This document shows, one piece after another, positions 49,401-62,759 of a stretch of DNA of 64,000 bases. This stretch comes from Apostichopus japonicus. Its lineage: Eukaryota > Echinodermata > Holothuroidea > Aspidochirotida > Stichopodidae. The stretch lies in the NCBI RefSeq assembly GCF_037975245.1, contig NC_092576.1, positions 28,883,111 through 28,947,110 on the forward strand, written 5' to 3'. A program made the translations under genes and the position numbers. The stretch's first letter is position 1. Each line of letters opens with the position of its first letter. Below the pieces are notes generated by a model that was given only the letters and a program-made list of their open reading frames with translations, did not search any database and was not told the DNA's origin.

Positions 49401-52400
49401 TAAATGTTTACGAAGCCTCTGCTTACTGTACTGTTCTGTTTGTATTAGGACTGTGTGTATAAACACTTATGTGATAAACGAACGAACACATTGAGCATTC
49501 AGAAAGGTATAGCGTTTTTTCAGATATATCTTGCTCTCTCAAAGAGACTTCCATGATAAATCAACACATAAATATATAACGAAAAGAGGAGTTGCAGTGA
49601 TTTTGTTTTATGTATCCCAGATTCGTGATTACACATCTGCCTCACTCTCCTCTTCGTACTTACGTTGTTGAGTGCAATAATATGGTGATTAACAGAAATC
49701 AAATTTTGATCATAAATTCCATGAAGAATTAACTTATTTTCCACAGTTATACATTGTTATACTTGGTGATGCTCTGCAGAAAATGTAGATGCTCTGCAGC
49801 TGGCGTTGTGGTCATGTGGTTGAGGCAGTGGGCGTGTGATCTAAGGACTACACCCTATGGGAAGTCCCCCGGGGGACACGTGACTGTGGTCCACTTTGGT
49901 GCCCAGGAGATATTGATTGAATTGTGCACACATTGGTGTGTAGGTGTGACAAGTTACCAATATGTTGCAAAGTCGTGTGAGAGGACCTTGGGTTTGAACA
50001 AGACTAAACATCAAAGAGAAAAGAAAAGGAAACAAAGATAACCACAGCTTAGCAGATAAGGTGACAAGTCTTCCTCACTTCATCCTATTGGTGTCGTTGA
50101 TGGCATGATATGGTGATTAGCAGTTCATCAAATACCTAACTACTTTTCTTAACCAACCGCCATTAAGAAATCTTGTAAAATAAATAAATAAATAAGAATT
50201 TCCTTTTTTCAATACCTTGTGATATTTCTGCTTGACATCGGTAAAGACTTCAGGTAACCACAGCTAAGCAGTCTGTTAGGATTAACAATGATGAAAACAT
50301 ATATTCTGTGAGTTATTATCTGTTCGTGTGGAATCTTGAAGTGAACAACTGATGTATGGAAAATGTAGGAATCATATGTTGTGGTATGAAACACTATATT
50401 TTGATATTTTATTGATGTTGTGTTCGATCGATACTGGAAAGTCAACCCACCTAAAAGTGCACCGTTAAAAGAAACGATGAGATTAGACATAACATTTACA
50501 AGTGTAGTCAAGCAGCATCAATCTACCGAACACATATTCCAATGTGCAGGCTTACAGCCAATGGAGTGAAATATGTAAATATATGGACAATGTCTTATCT
50601 TGTATAAATAAACCATGGCCTCGACAGAATGCACAGAAGTTACAATGTCTTAATTAATGCAAGAAAACGTCAGATTTCAACTTACAGTTTCATGTTATGG
50701 GGCATATCTTCGAGCGCATTCGCTGAGATGTATTCAAGACGGTTTTTGTAAAGATGTCTTTGATGGACATATACACAAAAAGAGAAATGACGCAGAGTTA
50801 ACAAAGTTAAACATACTTTTGATGGCTACTAGCTATTCGGACGAAAAAAAAAAAACATTAACACATCGGTCTTCAAACATGTGCCTCTATTCATTTACAA
50901 AATGTACGAATGACACCGCTGTTTTCATCATTATCAGCAAAGGAGGAAGGTGCATAGGTTAGAGGATATGGCCATGCCCCCCGTCCTCAGTCGGTGGAAA
51001 TGTCCCGATCTGCGAGTTTTGTATTCTGATGGCGGAAGAATTAGACGATTGATACGGGTGTTCACTCCCCCTTTAAAGCCTTATACAAAGTACAATACAA
51101 AAGTTGGCGTACATAGATATTTATATAGGCTTAAGTATTTACTCCTATATGAAAGTCGTCAGCCCCCCCCCCACCCTCCACGACCCTCTCACCCACTTAA
51201 CCACCATATTTAGTTCAATTTTCTACTCACGCCACTGCTGCCAACAAGGAAAGCAATGATTAACATTCGACTGGTACTTACAGAGTTGATTGTAATGTTG
51301 TCTTCGTGAATGAACTGTTCTTGAATTTTGTGATTTTGTTGTTGAATAGGTAGCTTTGAAATAAAATGAAAGTTATTTAATGTCATTTATCCATGATCTC
51401 ATGAAGCGAAGAGAAAACAAGGAACGAAAACCATGTTGAAATGGATTAATTAATACGACCAAGTTCTGACTTACATGTTTTCAATAGGCATGTCTGCAAA
51501 AGCATTTTCCTCAACTTCACTGATTTCGTTGTTATTGAGAAATCTTAAACCGAAAATAGGATACAAGTGTTAAACGGATTGATAGGTGACAACATGTTGT
51601 GCTGTTATGGTAAATATACCAGTCTACAAATAATCAGGTATGTTACTCACATATGTCCTAGTCTACTAAATCCATCGAGTAATCCATTTCGTACACGAGT
51701 GAGGTTATTCCGTTGCAATAACAGGAACTGCGCGTCGTGTTTCGTATAATTAAACAGGCCGAACGGTATTTCCGTTAAACTGTTGTTTGCAAGATCTCTG
51801 TAACGTATATTAAATAACAAACAAAGAAACCAATCAATTTAACGTAAGTCTAAATAAACGACTGTTAAATAAGATAAACAAGCTAGAAAGTAGACCAACG
51901 AATATATCGTATGTATGGAGAAACAACTGATAAATTCAAGATATAGGATTTGACTTTGAATGATCTGATTGGTTAATTAAAATACTCTCATTTAATAAAT
52001 GATAATAATAATAATAATGATAAAAAAATAATAATAATAAATGATAAATAAAAGTAAAAAACACTCAAACTTCAATTCATCTTATTGCGTTGTAATGTCT
52101 TCATATTTCTTCATGAAATCGGCATGCTCTTACCAACATTGCTGGTAAATGGGGAAGATGCCACCTTTCTTTAACATTGTATTACATTCATTGTTGTGTA
52201 CCTACGATGTTCGTTGGTTAAGATGAAAGCTAAAAAAAATATGTTGCTACTATACTTCTGAGAAGCAGAACTATGTCATTCAAAACTTTCTAATTAAGTA
52301 GAACATAGTTTGCCTACTTCGTAATTTCTTCATAAAAAATATATTTACATAGTATAGTTTACAATTTTAGAAACTGAATGTTACTTACATGCAATAACTG

Positions 52401-52543
52401 ATAGTAATATTGCTAAAGAGATTCGCCGGCAGTTGTCGAATGTTGTTTCCTGAAAGTGACCTGCAAGATATTTTGGAAACAAATTATATATATATATATA
52501 TTTACATACATATATATATAAATATATAAACATATAATATATA

Positions 52544-52599
<56 letters not shown>

Positions 52600-55500
52600 C
52601 ATACATACATACATACATAAGTATACATATGAAATTTCACCACACCAAACTAAGGCAAAAAATTGTTGCAACATTATGTCATCGACGTTCATCATCTGAC
52701 ATAAAAATACATCTATATATAACACGTCAAAACACCGCAATCAGATTGAATCGTTTTCATACAATATAAACAGGCCAGTCCAGATATACTGGTACTTCAC
52801 ATGAACACACATGAACAAGATTAATAGAGCTTTAGCTGAGGAAATCTCTACTTACAAGTAAGAAATGATTTCTAGTCCGTTAAAGAAGCGTTGATGAACG
52901 TGATGTAATTTATTGTTGGAAAGAACGCTGAATAGAACGAAATAAATTAAAAATTAATCAAAAAAGTATGTAGATATTGTCCTGTAGTTGTTAAGAGTAA
53001 CAACGGTGTTAGCGGTATTGTTAAGCGAAACACATATTGGAGAGACGAGTTGCTACTGAAAAATCTGAGGAAGATTCTTCAAAGTGTCATATATCACTGT
53101 ATCAATTAACCACACACTATATCCCAACTCATTGATTAGCCTTCAATTGTGAACATTGTTGCATAGCTAGGTATAAGTTAACTCTGCCGAAACATTAGGG
53201 AATGGGCTGACATTACCATTCAACATGGCTTAGAATAGTCATTTACGTATCTTTACGTCAAAAAACATTTTTCACATCAATAAATTGGCTTATTAATTTC
53301 GAGTGATCACTAAGCAAATCTTTACGGTCGTTACAATGTGTGATTCTTCTTAAATAGATGTAATAATGCAATTTACTTTATGATGGTATAGCCTATGAAA
53401 TATTTTACTCAGGCATTGTATCCTGTCGGTCTTCCTAAATTTCATTTTTTTTCAAAAGAATGTATGGCTCGACAGATTAAAAGTTCTCGCTTAGCTTCAA
53501 ATAAAACAATTTCCACGTACTACGGGTTTTATTCCTCTATTCGTTTTGTATTACATAACTGTTAAGTCCAACTAAAGCAGAGAACGACTACATTCTTATA
53601 CTTACAGGTAGTATATTTTCGGTGTTGACTTGAAAAATCCAGGGGGTATTTCAGTTAGAAGATTATCTGATAAGTGTCTGTATTTGAATATGGGAAAACC
53701 AACTTAATATGATCGCATTGTAAGGGCTTAGCAAGTAGTGATAAATCGAACCTCACAAGTCTTTGTATATTAACTCTAAGATTAACGTCCGTATTATGTC
53801 AGCACATACCATTACCAGGGCCTGACAGGTAATAAAGAAAGATACACGGACATTAATACAATATGATAATATCATAAATACGGTCGGTGGAGAACAAGTG
53901 AACAAATGAAAGAAACGTTTGACACACAATAAAAGTCATATGACATTGTAAGTGCTACTATTGAATAGTAAAATAGTGCGCCGAAATGTTATTATATCTG
54001 TATGTGTTGGCAGGTGGAATACCAATCTCACTTTTAAGAGCATAACCTTTATATCATATGTGAAAAAGCAGAAAGTTAAACGCATATTGGATCAAATACT
54101 AACTTCTATGTGAGTGCAAATATGATCGCCTCACCATTTATTTTATGCAATGTGATTGTACGACGTTTATAATGAAGTTTTTTGTAATGTTTTTTCTTAT
54201 TAGATCTAGTCAATGATATACTTAACGATATCTTACATTGATTAAATAGTCTTAGTAACAAATGAATACTCTTTTGCAACTTACAGTCGTTTAAGTTCGT
54301 TATTATTTGAGAGCAAAGTCACTGGTAAAGTCTCGAGTCGATTTCCTGACAAATCTCTGGAAGAAAGGTCCAATAGAAATATAGATGTTCTAGAAACATA
54401 TATTGAGAAAGAGACGGGTTTGTGTATAACTTTATAAGGTCCTGATGATCCATGTCTTAATATGTTTATTGTCGAACATGAAGAAGAGTTTGACAGAAAT
54501 CCGTCGTTTAGAGCAACGAATAACTTCAGAGCTCTTCCTTACCAATCACAAGGTATACAAGTAAAGCGGCTTGCCCTAAAAAAATCATGAGCTGGATACT
54601 GGATGGAAAGTGCACATGAAATCGAAGGTCTAGGGGACGTATTATTGATTCTTCCGTAGATGACAACTGTTTGATCCTTACATTTTATTTTGGAATGGTT
54701 TCTCAGTTTATAACAAAAATGAACGACTATTTATTAGAAAATTTTATACTTTATAACATACACTTACATATTTTCAATTTTCAAATTCTTGGAGAAGAGT
54801 CCAGTGGGGATTTCTCTGAGCAAGTTGTATGAGACATCTCTACGATAATTGGGAAAAATAAGATACTTAATAACATGAGTGTTTGAATGGTGGCTAAATG
54901 ACACCATTGATGAAATGAATGATGGTTATAACAGCAACGATTTTAGAACTTTGTATAAGGCTACAACAAAATTATTGCAAAAGCCTCGGTCACCAGTAGC
55001 GTCTATAAAAGACCAAGACGGATTCGTTCCTGACTCTGCTGTGGATGAGATAAACAGATGGCACGAATATGTGGTAACTTTGTTTCATTCTGAGCTGCTT
55101 CGACCGCTGCGGACCATATGTAACAACACCATGTAGTCTGCCTTGACTCAAAGATACAGCTAATGCTTTGAACAAGTTGAAGAACAACAAAGCAACTGGT
55201 GTCGACCGAGTGACAGCTGAGGCCTTTAAAGTGGTTTCAAAGGATCCTAACACACTGTTAGCTGTTTACGATGCTGTTTGTAAGATTTGGACATCCGGTA
55301 AGTGGCCCCAACGATGACGGAGAGTGCTTACATTGCGTTACACAAGAAGAACGGTAGAGGTGATTGCGGTAACGACCGGACGCTAGCCTTGATCAGTCAC
55401 GCAGGCAAGATTGTCCTGAACTTGATCCAAAGAAAACTGATTGTAACAGCCAAAAGAGAGGTCCGACCTACTTAGTTTGGTTTCGTGAAAGGAAAGGGTA

Positions 55501-58500
55501 CATGTGTAGCATTGTACACCCTGAAGGGTATAGCTGGGGCTTATCTCGCAGTGAAACAGGACCCACATGCAGTCTTTCTTAATTATAAAAAAGCTTTTGA
55601 CAGTGTCAACCACCATTTACTAATTCAAAAGCTAACTGTACTCCATGTCCTATCAGATGTTGTAATGCTCGTGGAAGACCTATACTACAACGCCAATGGT
55701 CGCCTGCATTGGAAGTCGCTGCTAACTAAAAGTTTTGAGACGCCTGTCGGTGTAAGGCAGGGGTGCCCCCTGTCTCCAACGCTTTTCAGCTTTACAATGA
55801 GTGTCTAATGCGGGAATGGTGTACACAAACAGCCCACTTCACCTCACCAAATATCGATGGTATAGAGATAAAGCATGCAAGTTACGCCGATGATCTGGTA
55901 ATGCTTGCTTTAAACGCGGAAGATGCTGAGGCCATGCTGGACATCATTGGAACATATCTGAGAGCTACGGCCTACATATCTACCCTGGTAAGACGGAGTA
56001 CATTGTCTTCAGCAGCACTGTCGACAATCATGCCATTTCTTTTCGTGAAAACTCAACGCTCCGTGTACCATCGTTCAAGTACCTTGGGGTTACAATCAGT
56101 CACGATCCCTGCGAATCAAAAGAAATCAGTATGCGCATCGGCATGGGGAAGGCTGCTATTTGTAATAGCCAGTACATACATAGTCCACGTGTTAGCAGCG
56201 AAACGAAAGTGAGACTAGCTTAAGCCCTAATTCTATCTAGGGTTTCATTCGGTGCATCCACACTGACTTTGAGATCGGGTAATTTGAAGAAGTATGACAG
56301 TCTGGAAGGTCAATCTGGCGTGCGATGCTCAACATCAGGTGACAAGACCATGTTTCAAACGAAAGGCTGCATGGGATGATTGGCGGTCGGTGGTGTTTCT
56401 CATCCAATGACACCATTCGTAGGAAAACCATGTGGCTTGGACATGTGGCAAGACAAGGTGGCTTTGCACGTGCTGCGATTGGTAGTCTTCCTGCCGGTAC
56501 TCGTCAGGACCCTGGCAGACCTCGTCTTCGATGGGTCGACAATATTATTTCATGGTCAGGACTGTCATCTGCTGAACTCGTCGATGCTGGCATACGACAT
56601 GTTAAAATCAAACTTATGACAATTGTACATCATCATTATAATTTGCGTAGTAGAGGGCTTCGGCGGGTTCTATCCTATGAAGAAACATGATGATGAAAGT
56701 TTCTACTAGTTACAAAAGGTGTAAGGACAGGAAACCTCCTCAATTTTATGTAACTAGGGATGGCTTCCACGACAATGTGCAAATATAAAGCCAGGTATTT
56801 AAATGTTACACGTTTCGTTTAGTAAAGTTTTTGAACGTGTACTTTTCTCATATATGTCTAAAAATATCGACATTTTGCGGTCAAAATTGAAAACGCAAAA
56901 TGAGTCCTGTATAGAAAAGAAGGAGCTTGAACATAACAATATGGCCAATTACAACATCTAAAAACTATCTGATCACTATCCCCACCCGTTAAGTGTTCAT
57001 TTATTTAGTTCTTTTAAATAGAATATTCAAAGACTAAACGGCCACATTATACTAGAAAGTATGGCAATTGCAGCAACTGTTACAACTTCAAAGGAAAGGG
57101 CATTTGATAAATCAAAAATACACATTCCCTATATATGGAGTATCATTAAACATGGTAGTAATGTTTAAAGATGGTATAGCCAGTGCTTAATTACACTTAC
57201 ATGCTTTTAACTTTATGGTTCCTGGAAAAAGTGTCTTCGTGCAAGCTCCTCAACTGGTTATGTGATAACTTCCTTCACACAAAAAATAAAACCATAAATT
57301 CATATTGATTAATGACACTTTAATTTACTGTTTTCCAAATCAATTGCCGATTACTTCAATTATTTTGCCCTCGAACAAGACTTTAAGTCACACTTTCGAT
57401 AGCTGATCAAGTCCTTGTAAATATTGTGCACTATAGTTAGGAAGTAAAGATGGCAAAAGGGAAACTGACGCATTGTCCGTGCTTCCTTATATATTCATAA
57501 TATATAGAAAGTGTTCCTGGAACAGATTGCCTCAAGTCGTGCTTAACATTGCGTGACATGTATATTTTTCTCTTTATAGTAGTAGAGCTGTTAATACTTT
57601 CCATTAGTAAGCGCTTTCTCTGTTAGAACTTAGCTCATTAAACAACAGATATCACCTTATAAAGAAATCACTTACAAAAGAGTATACACATTGGTGGCTG
57701 CTGCAAATAGATCGCGGGGTAGTCGCTCTATTAAGTTAGCAGATATTATTCTGAGGAGAGAAACAATTAAACGAATTGAGGAAGAAGATAAAAGCATTAT
57801 TACACAACTGCAGTATGTTTTCTGTACTTGCACTTTATACCAAGACAGAGGCAAACGTATACTGTTAAATATGACCGACCTGTACGTACGACAAAAAACC
57901 TGTATATAACTGAAACTAACCTAAGGGTTTGGCTACCAGAAATTCATCCCAAATATTCCCAACATGCAATATATCTTCCGTTAACGCATCGTCGGTTTAA
58001 ATTAACTGACTCTAAGTTCAGAAATATTACCAAATAAAGGGACAGAAATGTGGCAGTGTGTTTTCTTCATAAGACATAATACGTAAACCCCCATTTTACG
58101 AATAAAGTTAAGTTTAATCAGAAGCTTAGCGCTTAGAATAGTATATCACCACGGGATTACCAATTTATTACTTACAGTTAGCTTCAACATATTTAAACAC
58201 TATACAGTATTACTTATAACTGTACTCGTACCGTCGATAAAAACCATCAGGCAAGTCATTAGGTTCAAGCAGAAGATCATAATAACTAAACAAGATAAAT
58301 AAATTCCCAAACCCTTCTGAAAATAGAAGCGTTGTTTTGGTTTTAAACGTACATTGATAATAGGTTCTTTGTTCTCTCAAACAAATCTTCAGGCACAACT
58401 CTTATCGCGTTGTGGGCAATCTCTCTATGGAGAACAATGGATATGGAAAGTGGGAAGACCATAGGATGTTAATTTTTAGTAACACAAATAACTGCTCTTC

Positions 58501-61500
58501 AATCAGATTAGCTCTCTATCACATTACACTTCAACTGAACAATTCATTTAACTCCTTTATAACAATGACAAACGTGGATTACCCTCTGACCTATTTTTAT
58601 TATGTATGTTCGAAATGAATGTTCACGGGTCAAATTAAGAACACTCTAAACTGGGAAGAAATATACCTGCAGCTTTTACATCTATTTCGCTTTTTGAGAT
58701 CTTTTCTCGAACGCCATATAAACCTTTTTGCAAAAATATTTTAAGCACTCACAGTTTTCTGTTTGATTTTGGCGCTCATTACCTAGTTCATGCCCGGAGG
58801 GAATAGCGGCATTTGATGCAGTACAGTAAATCCTCCAGTAAATTTAGCCGTAGTGGAAAGACTTAACAGTAGCATTCCTTGTGTAATGTAAAGATGACCT
58901 ATGTATCACAAATGTACGATATCACAAATATACTTACACATATTTCAAATTTGGTACATTTGCGAGAAGTGACTCCGGTAAAGTACGTAGACCGTTCCTA
59001 GATAGTTTACTGTTAAATGTTGTTGCCGGGACAGATATGAAATAAGCAAAACGTGAGAATGGAACAGGGACTCGATTAAAAACAAATTGCCGGCTTGTTT
59101 TTCCATAGGCTTGAAATTCAATAGAATTTTACTCTTTTTATAAGCTTAAAACAAATATTAAATACAAATATCATTGGTCGTTCTTATTGACATGCGGTTC
59201 GACTTGCAACAATGTTGTAAAGCAATATTGAATATAATGATCCCTTATACACAAATTATATTCAAATTGGACCGTTACGGGTTCAACGACGTTAGAATGA
59301 TTTCATTAAAGAATGATTTCATTAAATCAGAACCGGAAGGGACGTAAGAGTCTCATCCAACTAGGAGATAGTACTCTGTTTGGTAGAGCGTGAAAGTGTT
59401 CAATGACGTGTTCAGTCTCCATTGTAAAGCATATTCTTTGAAAATTCATACAAGATATAACTTGGCACAAAAAATCAAATAACTTGATCCATTCTAAAGC
59501 CCTAGATATTGAACTGTAACCGTGAGATCATGATGCGGGTATGTCGAGAGAGTATCACGACTTCCTAGAAACAAGTGATCTTAGCTAAAAGGAAGAGAAC
59601 TCTTTTACAGCAGGTACTCACATTATTTCCAATGCATGTGTTTTCGACAAGAGGTTTTCTGGTAGAGCTATTATATCGTTTCCATCTAATCGTCTGGACG
59701 TGAATACAAGAACATTTCATATGAATTAAGAATAAACACCAGTTATTTCACAATATGTTTCTTTGATGAACCGAACTGGTTATAAAGTGTAATTAATGAA
59801 AAGGGAAAAAGAAAATTATGTGTACTTTCGTTTTCGTTTCGTTTATTCCAGTATAAATTGCATAAAATAGAGTTCATAAATAGGAAAATGGTGAGTATAA
59901 TAAATAAAATTAATAAAATGTTATGTGCATTCTTAAAATGTATAAAAGTTAGGAAATAGTTACCCAATTAGGGTATAAAATTTGTGGAAACTATAAACAT
60001 TACATCAAATCGAGTCATTTAAAGTGAAATGTTGAATAAAAATAGATGCTCTGTATACAAACGAGTTTCTGAAAACTTGCACTCTATATTTTGGTGTCAA
60101 TGCACGAATCCTGAGATTATAGCTAGTGTGTCTACACAGTGATTTCAGTTCTGCATGGAGCGGGTGATTTTCTTCTCTTTGAATATTCCTACTTAGTCTG
60201 ATAAATTCAAGCCTAGCTCCACCATTGACCTGATCAACCATACTCTCATAAATAACCTTGAATGTATTTCATTAGTATACATTGTAAAGAGCAACGCCGA
60301 AAGTTTTAATATATTGGAGGTATCAGAGAGACCTTTGTCAATTTTGACTTGTCTGGACCACCCCTTTAGGAAGTTTGCAAGCCAGTGGGTTAGCCATGGT
60401 TCGATACCAAAATTCATTACATCATTTAATAAATAATTTGATAAAACGGTGTTAAAAGCACTTGAAAAATCAAGGAATAAAATTTTGGCAACAGTAGTGT
60501 CTTTACAATTTAAAGCTGAAACAATGTCATGGACAAGGGTTAAAATAGCGTCTGTACATGATACCCCCTTCCTATAGATAAACTGACAATTGTCCCCGTA
60601 CAGGCTAAGAGCTGCGGTTACATATTGGAGTAAAGTCTTTTGCATGCCATTGAAACCAATGCTAGCAAGATCGATTGGCCTGTAGTTATTGACAGCAGGT
60701 CAAGGTTTCTTGGGAATGGGTGCAATTATTGCATACTTCCAGGAAGAGGAGATCATACTCTGGTGAATGCTTTCATTGAACATTTCAGTGAAGATACCAG
60801 CCAGTTCATTCGAACAATATTTGAAAATCCACCATGGCATTTCATCACAACCCGAGGAAAACCCTTTCTTTACTCATTTGAATAATTGTCTTTCTTCATC
60901 TTCTTTAACAGTAGGCATGTTCGATATTGACTCGTCTTTGTCTGGTAAGGATAATTCGATATCTTTGTTTGCCAGTTTATTGAAGCGTCCAGAAATAGAA
61001 TTCTAATCAACATATATTTCTTCATTAGCAACTTCATCCGCAGGCGATGGCACTTGTGATATTTGACAAGGTATTTTACCAGAAGGAACACTATGTATAC
61101 TTCTTTGGGTAGTATGTGTTTGCTGTCATGCATCTTAAAACATTAAATACGTTCAGGTCTACAAGCGATGTAACTATCTGAAACAAAGTACTCCCTGCTG
61201 ATGTCATCTTCATCATCGTCATCTTCGTCATAATGGTAGTCATCGTCGTGATTATTTATTGTCATGTTATATAAACGTATGGATTGGTTAAAATATACTA
61301 TCAAAAGAACACTTGTATTTTCAAAAGTTGTTGATATAGCAACAGCTAAAAAAGTTATACTGATTGCCTCAGACACAAATATAGTATAGTATCCTTACCA
61401 TTTATACAAGACAACATGGCGGAGAACTTAGTACATTTATGAAATCAAAGATTGATAGTACATTCTACATTCATCTTTGCCTTGACAGAAAGATATATAT

Positions 61501-62503
61501 ATGATTTTGCGGGAAAGTCTCTGTTCATGGTTTGCTCATAAATGAAAGTAAGAAGCAAATATTTCAAATAGATTACATTGCAAAGTTTGTGGAAATCAAA
61601 GTCTATCTTTACTTACATTTCCTTGACTTTTTTGAAAGATGAAAATATCGTAGGACACAATGTTCTAATCCTGTTCTTTGATAAAATGCTGAAATAAATA
61701 GACATAAATCATTTGATAACTCTCTACGACAACAAATTATGATGGTTGTTTATAAAGACATAAACATTATTTTATATCAGAAATGTGTAACAATCAGCCA
61801 CCCAAAAGGAAATCGTGTAAGTGAGTGCTTTTACACATCGAAATAAACTGATGGTTTGAATTTCTTACATAGTCTCAACATTGCTCAATTCAATGAAGAT
61901 ATCACACTGTAGGTTTGTCAATTCATTGTCCTGTAGATCTCTGTTGGTTAAACAGATAAATTAAAGTCATACTTAATGGATTATTTCAATTTTAAAAATG
62001 TGGAATAGGTTTAAGGTCTTTGTTTAGTAACAAATAGCTATAACACCTGCATTTCAATGTAGACAAAGAAATTGCTGAAACACAAATGTGACACCAAAGT
62101 AGAAATCAGCAACGTCGAGAACCACTATAGTTCCTGATGCGTTTTTCTTTTGTTATTATATCTATCGGCTACTTTTCAATATCGGTTACGAGACTTTCAG
62201 CAATGTTTGTTCTTGATAAACTGAAAGTGACCAAACGATTGCGATTTCTTCTATACTTCATTTTTTTTTCGTTTTAAATGATGATCAGTTTCAACATGTG
62301 TTCTTGACGAAGTTTACATTAAGATCGAAAGTGTCCTCAAATCATTCGGATCAGTAACTGTTTATTGGCAAAATATGGATCCCACTTCAATAATATAGTC
62401 GCTTTTCAATTAAAGATGATACGAGACTTACAGAGATTTCAGAGCTTGTAACCCTTGGAAAAGTCTATGCGGTAGTTGACGTATTAAATTTGATGAAATT
62501 GTT
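45738..62503 (-). CDS. Gene B: paralogue of gene A (LRR receptor with polytopic membrane region), 5'-partial
   Basis: Exons on the minus strand, 3' to 5', are 45738-45814, 46344-46470, 47108-48711, 49108-49289, 50216-50272, 50686-50757, 51282-51353, 51475-51543, 51651-51797, 52389-52460, 52856-52927, 53606-53677, 54285-54356, 54768-54839, 57201-57272, 57676-57750, 58353-58424, 58938-59009, 59622-59693, 61617-61688, 61869-61940 and 62432-62503. They correspond one for one with gene A exons 7 to the end, with the same phases and lengths apart from the double LRR exon (147 against 153 nt). Splice sites are intact and the exons I translated have no stop, so the gene looks functional. Further LRR exons should lie beyond 64000. 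Gene B converges on gene K. Its own 3' intergenic DNA is duplicated on the left. Confidence 0.85.
47108..48711 (-). CDS. Gene B main exon: cysteine-rich stalk and membrane segments
   Basis: The exon is 1604 nt, the same length as in gene A. It keeps every cysteine block (CILCPEGT, CSVCLEEGLNC, GYRGWLCSKCVKGYYS, CLPCP) and the hydrophobic segments. By eye about 59 of roughly 500 residues differ from gene A, spread along the exon, with several in the loop around 47400 and just before the first membrane segment. Polar replacements outnumber changes inside the membrane cores. Confidence 0.85.
49108..49289 (-). CDS. Gene B exon: GCC2/GCC3-like module, first half
   Basis: The exon is 182 nt and equivalent to 21094-21275, with donor gtaagt and acceptor aag. 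It encodes the CRPCPPGS and CTPCPAG pattern. It joins the 57-nt LRR cap exon 50216-50272. Confidence 0.83.
49797..50045 (+). repeat. SINE-like element, right arm
   Basis: This is the counterpart of the minus-strand copy at 20320-20585. It starts GGCGTTGTGGTCATGTGGTTGAGGCAG in two overlapping box-A-like blocks and ends in an A-rich AAAGAGAAAAGAAAAGG tail. It lies in the gene B intron between the LRR cap exon and the cysteine exon. Confidence 0.5.
50216..62503 (-). CDS. Gene B LRR exons (18 exons)
   Basis: These match gene A LRR exons 7-24. The exon at 50686-50757 is identical in sequence to 19641-19712, while others differ at a few positions. Exon 58353-58424 (repeat EIAHNAIRVVPEDLF) has a good gtacgt donor that its gene A partner has lost. 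The intron between 54839 and 57201 is enlarged by a LINE. Exon 57201-57272 uses an aag acceptor. Confidence 0.85.
52485..52620. repeat. (AT)n and (ATAC)n microsatellite in gene B intron
   Basis: This is an AT-repeat array with an ACAT-repeat edge (52598-52618), syntenic with the array at 17780-17947 but shorter. It ends about 25 bp from the acceptor side of exon 52389-52460. Confidence 0.93.
54885..56698 (+). mobile_element. LINE reverse transcriptase insertion, right arm only
   Basis: The non-LTR RT remnant contains NNKATGVDRVTAEAFK, KIVLNLIQRKL, AVFLNYKKAFDSVNHHLL, GVRQGCPLSPTLFSF and the catalytic ASYADDLVML, then the C-terminal block MWLGHVARQGG and GRPRLRWVDNI. Frameshifts and stops interrupt it, so it is inactive, and no endonuclease is present (5'-truncated). 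The 3' end is ATGATGATGAAA-like. It is flanked by GTTT (54881-54884 and 56699-56702), and the left arm holds the uninterrupted empty site at 14921-14940. It sits in an intron of gene B, antisense to it. The clade was not assigned. Confidence 0.88.
59745..61140 (-). mobile_element. CR1-like LINE RT fragment, right arm
   Basis: This is the inverted partner of 10560-11945. It preserves a longer readable RT stretch (CTDAILTLVHDIVSALN, KILFLDFSSAFNTVL, EPWLTHWLANFLKG) and shows the same missing YADD block and the same C-terminal remnant (HPLHAELKSLC). The GVPQGG block is damaged here but intact on the left. Confidence 0.85.
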
Positions 62504-62759
62504 CTGTAAAAGTAGAAGCAGAAGCAACAGGATTAAAGGAACGGGGTAGGGAATAAACTGGAGAAGGACAAAGGCAGAAAGTTGTGGCGGAAAAAGGGGG
62601 GGTGGAAGATAGCTGTGAGAAGAGGAGTGATGGGGGAACAAGAGGAGAAGGAGGGGGGACAGAAGAAAAGATAGTCATGTCTTTCCTGAATGTAGAGCCC
62701 ATGAGGTTCAATCGTGGGAAGGCGTTGTATCCACTGTCTCTCTCTGCTGATTCGTACTA

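Noticed and set aside
52381-52740. 119-codon minus-strand frame
   Set aside because: Part of it is the real LRR exon 52389-52460 and the rest is read-through into the AT array.
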